Assembly (NCBI GenBank): GCA_029379225.1
Contig: JAQYWR010000001.1
Coordinates: forward strand, 209,848-273,847
DNA length: 64,000 nucleotides
DNA from: Nostoc sp. S4
Lineage (GTDB): Bacteria > Cyanobacteriota > Cyanobacteriia > Cyanobacteriales > Nostocaceae
Reading direction: 5' to 3'
Shown here: positions 9,445 to 17,071 of the stretch, piece by piece
How positions within the stretch are numbered: position 1 is the stretch's first letter
Layout of the letters: every line of letters starts with the position of its first letter
Position numbers and translations under genes: made by a program
Notes under the pieces: generated by a model
Databases searched by the model: none
What the model was told of the DNA's origin: nothing
What the model saw: the letters and a program-made list of their open reading frames with translations, nothing else

Positions 9445-9987
9445 CTATTCCCTACTCCCCACTCCGTTAAGTTCTAGTTGAAGTTCTAGTTGTTCTTGCT
9501 TGTGGTTAGTGGCAAGTATTTGCGGAAGTTCTTCAATTTGGAAATATTGATGAAATTTTGGGGTTACTTGCAGCGAGTAGGAGCGAGAATCGCTATCTCG
9601 CCGCTTGCGGACGAAACCGAGTTCAACTAGTTCTGGAACGTGCTGATATACTCCTGAACCCCGCAAATTAATTAAGTCGCTCTGGAGTATCGGATTATTG
9701 AGAGCGATCGCCGCCAAAGTTCGCAATGCACCTACACCCAATTCTACTGGTATCATAGTTTGCACCAAGTCATGAAAGTCAGACCTGAGTTGCAAACTGT
9801 AACCATCTGGGGTTTCTACTACCTCTAGGGCGCTATCTCGGTGGGCATAGTTGTCCATTAGTTCAATCATGCCTTCCTTAACAGTAGCGCGATCGCAAGC
9901 GGCATACTCGGCGATTTCGCCGAGCGACAAGGGTTTACCCTTTAAATAGAGAATCGCTTCTATCTTAGTCGCTGTGGCTGTAATCAT
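9445..9987 (-). CDS. scpB: Segregation and condensation protein B (ScpB)
   Basis: A winged-helix subunit (180 aa) that, with ScpA kleisin and SMC, forms the bacterial condensin complex acting in chromosome compaction and segregation. The first wing covers ATKIEAILYLKGKPLSLGEIAEYA; the second has the family signature ALRTLAAIALNNPILQSDLINLRG followed by VPELVELGFVRKRRDSDSR. Length and both winged-helix halves are normal. scpA is not next to it. Upstream lies ispD in the same orientation, but about 215 bp of repeat separates them, so co-transcription is uncertain. Confidence 0.95.
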   Translation of the reverse strand: MITATATKIEAILYLKGKPLSLGEIAEYAACDRATVKEGMIELMDNYAHRDSALEVVETPDGYSLQLRSDFHDLVQTMIPVELGVGALRTLAAIALNNPILQSDLINLRGSGVYQHVPELVELGFVRKRRDSDSRSYSLQVTPKFHQYFQIEELPQILATNHKQEQLELQLELNGVGSRE

Positions 9988-10080
9988 TTAGTCATTAGTC
10001 ATAAGTCATTGGTCATTAGTCATTGGTCATTAGTTATTAACAAACAACTAATGACAAATCACAACTAACAATCAACAAGT
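9985..10080. repeat. 'gtcattag' direct repeat tract
   Basis: Just upstream of scpB the sequence is built from variants of gtcattagtcat/gtcattggtcat in tandem (about 9985-10035), then aactaatgacaaatcac. Related tracts occur at 18904-18926, 19950-19976, 21428-21465 and inside cobD (about 22150-22290). Confidence 0.8.
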
Positions 10081-10201
10081 TTCTGGGATCATATCCTAAA
10101 ATGTCAAAAATATTTTAACAATTTGAAAATTGGGGAGTGTTGACAGTTGACGGTTGACTGAGGAGTTAGGAATTTTCTCCATCTCCCCAATCCCCACTTC
10201 C

Positions 10202-10897
10202 TCAAAAACCTCTGCTTGTAAGGATAAATTCTGCGAGCGCTAAATCTTGTGGAGTAGTGACTTTTAAATTTGTCTCTTCTCCTTCGACAATTCGGACTTG
10301 AATGCCGCATTTTTCAAACAAAGCGGCATCGTCTGTTACTTCCCAACCTTGACGGACACCTTCAGCATGACACTGCTTCAACAATTTGACATCAAATCCT
10401 TGGGGAGTTTGTGCTGCCCACAGTTGTTGTCTGTCGGGTGTACTCTGAATTATTCGTTGTCCATCGACAACTTTGATGGTGTCTTTGACGGCCACCGCAG
10501 CAATTAAACCAGGACAGTGGCGAATGGCTTGGGCACAAGAGTTAAATAAATCTGGTGTGACCAAGCATCTGGCTCCATCGTGAATCAACACTTGTTCTGC
10601 ATCGGCTGGTAGCGCCTGTAAGCCATTGTAAACAGATTCTTGGCGGGTAGAGCCGCCTGGAATCAATTCGACTGGTTTGGTTAGCTTCAAATCGGCGAGA
10701 ATTGCTTTCAAATCAGGCCAGTCAGTGGGTTGGGAAACAATCCCGATCCAAGCGATCGCGCTGGCGGCTTGGGCGGCTAACAAAGTCCAAGCAATAATTG
10801 GTTGCGATCGCACTCTTAGCAGGAGTTTATTGCGGTTACTCCCCATTCTTTTGCCGATTCCCGCAGCTGGAATTAGTAAATACACAGAATTCCTCAA
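10202..10897 (-). CDS. ispD: 2-C-methyl-D-erythritol 4-phosphate cytidylyltransferase (IspD)
   Basis: Third step of the MEP isoprenoid pathway: MEP + CTP gives CDP-ME + diphosphate. The 231-residue protein has the nucleotide-binding signature LLIPAAGIGKRMGSNRNKLLL, GGSTRQESVYNGLQAL, the metal/substrate loop IHDGARCLVTPDLF, and AQTPQGFDVKLL with TDDAALFEKCG. Length is typical. It is divergent from the GT9 gene with only 57 bp between them, so the two promoters overlap. No sign of damage. Confidence 0.97.
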   Translation of the reverse strand: MRNSVYLLIPAAGIGKRMGSNRNKLLLRVRSQPIIAWTLLAAQAASAIAWIGIVSQPTDWPDLKAILADLKLTKPVELIPGGSTRQESVYNGLQALPADAEQVLIHDGARCLVTPDLFNSCAQAIRHCPGLIAAVAVKDTIKVVDGQRIIQSTPDRQQLWAAQTPQGFDVKLLKQCHAEGVRQGWEVTDDAALFEKCGIQVRIVEGEETNLKVTTPQDLALAEFILTSRGF

Positions 10898-10954
10898 TCT
10901 TTAAGCTATATATTTTCCCCTAAAATAAGGAGCGAGTAAGCGTCAATAAATATT

Positions 10955-11914
10955 ATGCGAGTAGTAGCCCTTGTACCTGGCTCAATTGGCGACCAAATTC
11001 TCTTGTTTCCGACTCTAGATAACCTGAAGCGCTATTACCCAAACGCTCAGATAGATGTCGTTGTTGAACCCCAAGCAAAGGCAGCCTACCAGGTCAGCAA
11101 GTCAGTTCACGAGGTAATGGCTTTTGATTTCAAAGACCGTAACAGTCTGGCAGATTGGGGCAACCTGGTGGGCACAATTCGCGATCGCGAGTACGATGTT
11201 GCCATTGCTGTGAGACAAAGTTGGTCGGTAGGTCTTTTACTTTGGTTGACGGGAATTCCCATACGCATTGGTTACCAAGGCAAGGGTTCGGTTTTTCTAA
11301 CCCAGGCTGTGCTGTTCAATCCATCCCAGTATGGAGCGGCAGCATATCACGAATTGCTGCAACCATTGGGTATTAATGCTCCTGTACCAGAGTTGGCAGT
11401 AAATGTGCCAAAACCAGATATTGAGTGGGCACAAAAAGAACAAAAACGTTTAGGAGTACATGAAACTGGCTATATCTTGATTGATGGGCGTTCTGAGCAG
11501 TTATCTCAGGATAAAGAACAGGATAAAACCTACCCTGTGGAAAGTTGGCGGCAAATAATCCAAGATTTCCAATACAAGCAGCCGGATCTGCCTGTGGTGG
11601 TGATTAAGGGGGCTGACGACGATCAGTTTGTGCGATCGCTTCTGGAGTCTTCTCCAGATATCAAGGTGACTGCCCCAGGCGATATTGGTAAGTTAACTGC
11701 CATGATTGCCGGGGCAAATTTAATGTTGTCTACTGATAGTGCGGCACTACAACTGAGCGTTGCAGTACAAACTTATACTATTGCCCTGCTTGGCCCCACC
11801 GATCCAGCTAAGTTGTTGCCGAAAAACGATAAATTCCTTGCTATCAAATCCCCTACGGGCAAAACAGCGGATATTTCACCAAACGCTGTTTTGGAGAAAA
11901 TTTGGGATGGTTGA
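10955..11914 (+). CDS. Glycosyltransferase family 9 (heptosyltransferase-like) protein
   Basis: A 319-residue GT-B fold protein of the GT9/heptosyltransferase family. The N-terminus RVVALVPGSIGDQILLFPTL matches the family's glycine-rich loop. The C-terminal nucleotide-sugar half has STDSAALQLSVAVQTYTIAL and GPTDPAKLLP. Family members add heptose or related sugars to lipopolysaccharide core; cyanobacterial LPS usually lacks heptose, so the real donor is unknown. An inserted charged loop (QLSQDKEQDKTYPVESW) is where family members have the acceptor side loop. It is a single gene, divergent from ispD. Confidence 0.88.
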   Translation: MRVVALVPGSIGDQILLFPTLDNLKRYYPNAQIDVVVEPQAKAAYQVSKSVHEVMAFDFKDRNSLADWGNLVGTIRDREYDVAIAVRQSWSVGLLLWLTGIPIRIGYQGKGSVFLTQAVLFNPSQYGAAAYHELLQPLGINAPVPELAVNVPKPDIEWAQKEQKRLGVHETGYILIDGRSEQLSQDKEQDKTYPVESWRQIIQDFQYKQPDLPVVVIKGADDDQFVRSLLESSPDIKVTAPGDIGKLTAMIAGANLMLSTDSAALQLSVAVQTYTIALLGPTDPAKLLPKNDKFLAIKSPTGKTADISPNAVLEKIWDG

Positions 11915-12026
11915 ACAAGAACACAGAATTCAGCAATCTTTTAGAGGAGGATTGAAACCCACCATCTAGAAGCACTACCAAATTTTCTTGTTTTATAGGG
12001 AACTTGAACCCGTTTACTAATTTACC

Positions 12027-12060
12027 AGTCGCACAGAATTAAGTTAAAATTCTGGCGACT
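12027..12060. other. Long stem-loop, possible terminator or RNA structure
   Basis: The left arm AGTCGCaCAGAATT (12027-12040) pairs with the right arm AATTCTGGCGACT (12048-12060) with one bulged A and a 7-nt loop. It lies 112 bp after the GT9 stop. No T-run follows on either strand, so a classical intrinsic terminator is not supported. Confidence 0.55.
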
Positions 12061-12303
12061 GACACCTTGCGATTGACCAATTCTGACAAAGAAGGCAGGT
12101 GACAGAGGGTAAAAGGCAGCCCCGATGAAACAAGTTTCACCGCCATGCATAAAAAAGTTTCTTCCCCTACACTCCACACCCTTTTTGAAGTCAGAAGGAA
12201 ATAAGTATTAATAAAACTTTAGTTACGGGTTATTAGCCCAGTTTAAAAAAGGATACTGGTACAAGCGGAAAGTGCCACAAGATACAAAGGTCTTTGCTTC
12301 AAT

Positions 12304-12323
12304 CCCACGTTTTAAAACGTGGG
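12304..12323. repeat. Perfect 20-bp palindrome, possible IS200/IS605-type end remnant
   Basis: CCCACGTTTTAAAACGTGGG is a perfect palindrome, followed after TTCC by TCAA. A hairpin a few bases before TCAA is the layout of the right ends of some IS200/IS605 elements. No TnpA or TnpB frame is present, so at most this is a relic. Confidence 0.35.
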
Positions 12324-12367
12324 TTCCTCAAGCTGGACTGCCTCCTATCTCCTGCCTCCTGAATTCT

Positions 12368-12853
12368 TTAAAATATCTCAAAAAAAGCATCGTCTAATTC
12401 ATAACCCAGCATTTGCGCCATAGACTTCAGCCGAGATAAGCTGGGAATGCCTTGCTGTTTGAGCCAATCACCCAAAATAAAGATTTTGTGCATCAAAAAT
12501 ATTTCTAAGGCTTCCGGATTGTACTGAATACCTTCTTGAGAACTGAACTGATGTGGTACTAGCATGGCGGTATAACGAACAAATTCTCCAGCTTTCCAAT
12601 CCAGTAAAAATGGTAACCAGGGGTATTTGGCGTCTAAACGCACGAACCACAGCCGGATCTCTGGAATTTCTGAGAGTTCTCGGGGATCGCTTGGTTCTTT
12701 GTTGTAATTGATATCAAAGCGTAGCTGCTGTTCGTGGGCCGCGACCCCATCTTGCAGCAGTTGTTCGATCGCCACGAAAGCAGGTGACAGATCCAAATTG
12801 TTAATCAAGTCATTATCGAGTGCGATCGCAATTGTTTTTGACTCAGCAGCCAC
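12368..12853 (-). CDS. crr6: CRR6-family NdhI maturation factor (DUF1817)
   Basis: A 161-residue protein of the CRR6/DUF1817 family, needed in plants and cyanobacteria for assembly of the NdhI subunit into the NDH-1 complex of cyclic electron flow and CO2 uptake. Conserved blocks seen are DINYNKEPSDPRELSEIPEI, RLWFVRLDAKYPWLPFLLDW, KAGEFVRYTAMLVPHQF and SMAQMLGYELDDAFFEIF. It is soluble with no signal peptide, as expected of a cytoplasmic assembly factor. It stands alone. Length agrees with the family. The assignment rests on family recognition rather than on any catalytic motif. Confidence 0.88.
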   Translation of the reverse strand: MAAESKTIAIALDNDLINNLDLSPAFVAIEQLLQDGVAAHEQQLRFDINYNKEPSDPRELSEIPEIRLWFVRLDAKYPWLPFLLDWKAGEFVRYTAMLVPHQFSSQEGIQYNPEALEIFLMHKIFILGDWLKQQGIPSLSRLKSMAQMLGYELDDAFFEIF

Positions 12854-13341
12854 TTTCTTTTTGCTCTACTGTAGGATCGAGAATCCACAGTAGCAGTTTT
12901 GAGCGATTGACGCTAGATTCAGCAAAAAAGTCCTGACTCACAAAACTTTTCATGTCTAGCGATCGGCACTCACACTATATTTTGCTTAATTATAAATATC
13001 ACTTTGATAGCTGCTATAGTCACTCGCCTTTAACTGAAAAATTATTACACCTAAAATATGCTGTGCTACAAGAATAAACCTATTTGAGCGAGGCAACTTC
13101 TGCTCTTTGGTAGACATTTGTAGTATTTTTAAGCTAAAGTTGTAATGAGTTTGTTTTAGTTTAAGTTCTGGCAAAGTAGACATCAAAAGCAAAAAATCAT
13201 TATTGCAACCTGTGACTTCCGCAGCATCAAAAGCCAAAACATAAGTGCAGGTAGAAAAATTGGGTGCAATATCCATGCATATATTAAAAGACCAATAAAC
13301 ATTAACAGGGGAAAATTCCCCCACAGTTAACAAGCTGTAAT
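12854..13341. other. Divergent spacer of 488 bp between crr6 and furC
   Basis: This stretch should contain both promoters. Apart from a dyad at 13308-13321 nothing distinct is seen. A 123-codon frame on the minus strand (12986-13357) was considered and rejected. Confidence 0.45.
13308..13321. promoter_or_regulatory. Dyad GGGGAA-aa-TTCCCC upstream of the Fur-family gene
   Basis: The 6+6 bp dyad GGGGAAAATTCCCC ends 20 bp before the furC ATG and is framed by TTAAC (left) and GTTAA (right). Its position between promoter and start fits an operator. It does not look like a canonical AT-rich Fur box, so the regulator is unknown. Confidence 0.4.
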
Positions 13342-13788
13342 ATGCAAAAACAAACAATTACTACAAGACCAATTCGTTCTCTAGAAGATGCGTTAGAGCG
13401 GTGTCAAGTCCTGGGTATGCGCGTCAGTCGCCAGCGTCGCTTTATTCTGGAACTGCTTTGGCAAGCAAACGAACATCTTTCTGCTAGAGAGATTTACGAT
13501 CGCTTAAACCAACAAGGCAAAGAAATCGGTCATACTTCGGTGTATCAAAATTTAGAAGCATTATCAAGTCAAGGTATTATCGAGTGTATTGAACGATGCG
13601 ACGGGCGTTTGTATGGCAACATCAGTGATTCTCATAGTCATGTCAACTGTATAGATACAAATCAAATTCTGGACGTTCACGTGCAACTGCCAGAAGATTT
13701 TCTCCAGCAAATTGAACAACAAACAGGAGTGCGGATCACCGACTATAGTATTAACTTTTATGGTTACCGCAACTCACAAGAAAGCTAG
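13342..13788 (+). CDS. furC: Fur-family transcriptional regulator, FurC/PerR-like
   Basis: A 148-residue ferric-uptake-regulator family protein. The winged helix spans RVSRQRRFILELLWQANEHL, SAREIYDRLNQQGKEIGHTSVYQNLEAL; the recognition helix is within GHTSVYQNLEALSSQG. The dimerisation/metal part includes YGNISDSHSHVNCIDTNQI. The sequence resembles what I know of Anabaena FurC, the peroxide-responsive PerR-like paralogue, rather than FurA or the His-rich FurB/Zur. The usual second CxxC zinc motif is absent (only a lone Cys in VNCIDTN and Cys in IECIERCDG), which affects how it binds structural zinc. It is a single gene with a dyad upstream. Family assignment is firm; the PerR role is inference. 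Confidence 0.9.
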   Translation: MQKQTITTRPIRSLEDALERCQVLGMRVSRQRRFILELLWQANEHLSAREIYDRLNQQGKEIGHTSVYQNLEALSSQGIIECIERCDGRLYGNISDSHSHVNCIDTNQILDVHVQLPEDFLQQIEQQTGVRITDYSINFYGYRNSQES

Positions 13789-13955
13789 AGGCTCAGTATT
13801 GGGGATTGGGTATTGAGAAAGTATTCTGAATTTATTTCCTAGTTTCTAATTCCCAGTCCCCAGTCCCCACCCACCTATGACAGGCTAAGAAAATTGCACA
13901 TTTGTCAAGTGGGTGCGAAAAAAAGGGACAACCTTTTACAGATAGTCCCCACCTC

Positions 13956-16928
13956 CTATTCATCAATAGAATTATTGCCAAAAACAGTTTCATTAACTAC
14001 GTCATCATCTGAATCTATTGGTAAAATTCTGCCTTCACAGCTTTCAATTAGTCCAATTGTTAGGGGATTACTCGAATTAACATTTGTGTTGGATATGATT
14101 TTTTCGCTGTTGAATAAAGGTTGCTGCGATTGTAAATTTTTCACTTTTTCAAAGGATTCTTTGGAGAACAAAGCACCATTATCGGCGGCTAATTTTTTGT
14201 CATGCTCAGTAAGAATGGTATCAAATAAGCAGGCATTAGTGAGATTAGCAAATTTCAGATTGACCCCCATCAGATTTGCCTGTTGGAGATTTGCACCTGT
14301 GAGATTTGCCTGTTGAAGATTTGCGCCTGCGAGATTCGCCTGTTGAAGATTTGCGCCTGCGAGATTTGCTTGTTGAAGATTTGCGCCTGTGAAATTCGCC
14401 CCAATTAACTCCGCATTAGATAAGTTTATTTGCTGAAGATTTATTTGAGTTAATATCACTTGTAATAAAGAGGCTCCCGATAGGTTGAGTCCAGCCAAAG
14501 ACTTGATTCGGGTTGTAAAGGCACTTTTGGACAAAACTGTTGTCCTAGCAATCAGCGCACTTAACGCCTCTGGATTGAACTGTGTCAAATTGATTGGATT
14601 ACCGCAAGGCCAAAAAGGAATTTTTGTTTCCTGGTAGCAAGCACAAAGTAATAAAAATACATTCAGTCCCACCGCAGCATTTATCTGCTCAACATTTACA
14701 GGGTTTTGCAATGCGTGAAAGTGAGTCAAAGCTTTATGTGCTATTCCTTCATCTAACCAACGCCCTTGACAGTAACCACGCCAGAAAGACAAAAGACGTT
14801 GAAATAAAACTTCAAAAGAAAACTGCTCTTTTTGCTCTTTGCGTAATCCCTCGATCGCCAGTTCTTCAATTTCCTGACTAAGTATCCCATAACCGAGTAA
14901 ATTATAAATATGCTCGGCTACACTGCTAGGAGAATCAAGCATAAAAGTAAGCGTCCCATAAGGCTCATCTCGGTGCTGAGTTAGAAATTTCAACTCCCTA
15001 GCAATAGCTTTTGCACAAAGATATTCTCCCAACTTAATATGTGAAAACCCAATTCTTCTCTGCGCCTCTGGGGCTGGGCGTAAGCTTTCCAAATCTCCAA
15101 TTTCAAAATAAAATCTTGGTAAATTTTGATATTCTTCAACCCAATTGATTTGATAACGCTGGGAGTGTAGAATTTTTAAAGCGATCGCCTGCATCTGATC
15201 GAGTAAATCTTGGGGAGCGCGATTATTGAGTAAATTAGCGATCGCTTCTGGAGTCCGCTGAATATGAGCAAATCCCGATCGCAATAGCATAGTTTTGATT
15301 CCACCACTTAAGGGATAGCCCAACAACCAGCGACTCAAGCGATGATAAATTTCCCACAACAAAGCAGCCTTGCTAGTTAACTGCAATAACTCTTCATCTA
15401 GCATTCCTTCACGGTGTAAAATGCCCAATAAATGCAGCATTAAAGGTTGACGAACAAAGACAGATAGTTCTGGAAACTTTGATTTGGCAAATAACCCCGC
15501 CTGTTTTAAGAATGTAAATAAATTTTGAGCAATGGGCAACGATTGTACTTTTGCCCACTGCTGAAACCATTGCTTGAGTTCTTCTGCATCCAACGGCTCG
15601 ATAGTAATTCGTTTGAATAAGCTCGGTACTTCTGGGACAATATCCTGCAAGGTCGTTGACGTTAACACAATTTTGTGGCGGTGCTGAGATTGAAAGTTGA
15701 GCAATTGCTGAATAAAAATTGCTTTTGTTCTGATACCCACAGCTTCCGGGGGTAGTTCATCCAGACCATCAAGCAACAACAAACAACGAGGATTTTCTTG
15801 TTCTAACCAAGTTAAAAGATTAACTTCAAAAGCCGAATTGAGAGTTTCGGTAAAAGTTTTGCCGTATTTTACATCTCGCAACCTAATTAGTATCGGCATC
15901 CAATCAGGGTAAAATTTTTCTGCCACCTGTGCCGCCCAAAGTTGGCAAAAACTAGTTTTTCCATAACCAGGTTCCGACTCAATCACAGCGATGGTTTCTA
16001 AATCAGCTAGTTGTTGTTGTGCCCATGTATTTAAATCAACTGGCGTAACAGTTTTTTTATCCTGCTCAGAAATGCTTTCTTGTATTGGTAAGCCTTTTTG
16101 TGGCACATAGATATCCTTAAGGGCAAAGGATTCCATCAGCAATGGCATACTTAGATTTTTAATCAAACTTGCCCGGTAATGTTCTCGGTGCAAGTCAATT
16201 TCATCGCTTACCGTAGAATCGGTTGATAAAATTCCCAATCTAACAAATTTTTGCAGTTGCGCTAAAGGAGCAGCATTTTCGGTAATCACTACCAGTAAGT
16301 CACCAGGAAGTGAGTTGAGCAAACGCTGTGTTAAGAGTTTAGCTTCAGCTTCCTCTGCACCATTGGCAACCAACCAAGCTATAGCAGCATTATTTATTTG
16401 TTGTACGAGTAATGAGTCAGCAATTAAAGACAGTGCTTGTTCAGCTTGAGTGTCAGTCAATTTACCTGGGCTGAGAGTTTTCAGCAGTCCTTGTAATTGC
16501 GGGTCTTGGAGGGTGAATTTACCCACTTCCGCTTGCAGGATGTTTGGTTGGGTGGGTATTCTTGCTCGGTCTAACCACGGTCTTTGCAGGCTTGATTCCT
16601 GCTCTAAAATTGCTTGCAAAGCTTCAAGATAGGCAATCTGAAAGGCTAACCATGTACCTTCGTTACGTTTCAAAGGTTTTTTTTGGCTGAGGCTACGCAA
16701 TAAGCTTGCTGTCAACTGGGAAATGATACTGATTTCTTGGCAAACAATACCCAAGGGTAATTCTAAGATTTCTACCAAAGTACAGATATCAAAAGGCATC
16801 AGACTTTTGACTTCCATATCCTGAACAATACGGTAAGCAATACCTGCCAATTGTCCTGCTGAAAATCCCCTGATTTGATTGATTGCGATATAGCGTTCTG
16901 CCAACCAGTGCCGAATACTTAGGTTCAT
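13956..16928 (-). CDS. NACHT-type STAND NTPase with C-terminal pentapeptide repeats
   Basis: A 990-residue signal-transduction NTPase. Residues 1-300 are an alpha-helical region with no recognised domain. The NACHT module has Walker A EPGYGKTSF (Lys324) and Walker B CLLLLDGLDELPP (about 380-390), followed by sensor-like KIVLTSTTLQDI and the winged-helix region. Residues about 820-905 are pentapeptide repeats of the A(N/D)L type: ANLQQANLAGANLQQANLAG and neighbours, encoded by near-identical 15/30-bp DNA units at 14270-14400. A 75-residue acidic tail ends the protein. STAND proteins of this layout act as switches in immunity, development or regulated death; which applies is unknown. No membrane segment. 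It is divergent from the DUF3685 gene. Confidence 0.9.
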   Translation of the reverse strand: MNLSIRHWLAERYIAINQIRGFSAGQLAGIAYRIVQDMEVKSLMPFDICTLVEILELPLGIVCQEISIISQLTASLLRSLSQKKPLKRNEGTWLAFQIAYLEALQAILEQESSLQRPWLDRARIPTQPNILQAEVGKFTLQDPQLQGLLKTLSPGKLTDTQAEQALSLIADSLLVQQINNAAIAWLVANGAEEAEAKLLTQRLLNSLPGDLLVVITENAAPLAQLQKFVRLGILSTDSTVSDEIDLHREHYRASLIKNLSMPLLMESFALKDIYVPQKGLPIQESISEQDKKTVTPVDLNTWAQQQLADLETIAVIESEPGYGKTSFCQLWAAQVAEKFYPDWMPILIRLRDVKYGKTFTETLNSAFEVNLLTWLEQENPRCLLLLDGLDELPPEAVGIRTKAIFIQQLLNFQSQHRHKIVLTSTTLQDIVPEVPSLFKRITIEPLDAEELKQWFQQWAKVQSLPIAQNLFTFLKQAGLFAKSKFPELSVFVRQPLMLHLLGILHREGMLDEELLQLTSKAALLWEIYHRLSRWLLGYPLSGGIKTMLLRSGFAHIQRTPEAIANLLNNRAPQDLLDQMQAIALKILHSQRYQINWVEEYQNLPRFYFEIGDLESLRPAPEAQRRIGFSHIKLGEYLCAKAIARELKFLTQHRDEPYGTLTFMLDSPSSVAEHIYNLLGYGILSQEIEELAIEGLRKEQKEQFSFEVLFQRLLSFWRGYCQGRWLDEGIAHKALTHFHALQNPVNVEQINAAVGLNVFLLLCACYQETKIPFWPCGNPINLTQFNPEALSALIARTTVLSKSAFTTRIKSLAGLNLSGASLLQVILTQINLQQINLSNAELIGANFTGANLQQANLAGANLQQANLAGANLQQANLTGANLQQANLMGVNLKFANLTNACLFDTILTEHDKKLAADNGALFSKESFEKVKNLQSQQPLFNSEKIISNTNVNSSNPLTIGLIESCEGRILPIDSDDDVVNETVFGNNSIDE

Positions 16929-17071
16929 TTAATTACACGGTGAAGGCTGCTATGGCAATTATGATCGATTTATTCAGTTTGCGAAAACAGGTAACAATGG
17001 GGAAGACAAAGTTTTATCTCAAAGTTGTTTTTTAATTGGGAAAAAACAGTGCTTGTATAACCGAGCAGACT

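Larger units (their letters stand above)
11915..12367. other. Gap of 453 bp with two hairpins
   Basis: No gene is seen between the GT9 gene and crr6 (convergent). It holds a strong hairpin at 12027-12060 and a perfect palindrome at 12304-12323, both listed separately. A CRISPR-repeat-like end (ggattgaaac) at 11951 is single and was not called. Confidence 0.6.

Noticed and set aside
11945..11958. Sequence GAGGAGGATTGAAAC resembling the 3' end of cyanobacterial CRISPR repeats
   Set aside because: Only one copy is present; no second repeat at spacer distance and no cas genes in the window.
11996..12020. Possible tRNA T-arm (gggttcaag) on the minus strand near 12005
   Set aside because: No five-pair stem, acceptor stem or anticodon arm could be built around it.
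12986..13357. Minus-strand 123-codon frame between crr6 and furC
   Set aside because: No recognisable motif or ribosome binding site, it overlaps the furC start on the other strand, and it occupies what must be two promoters.
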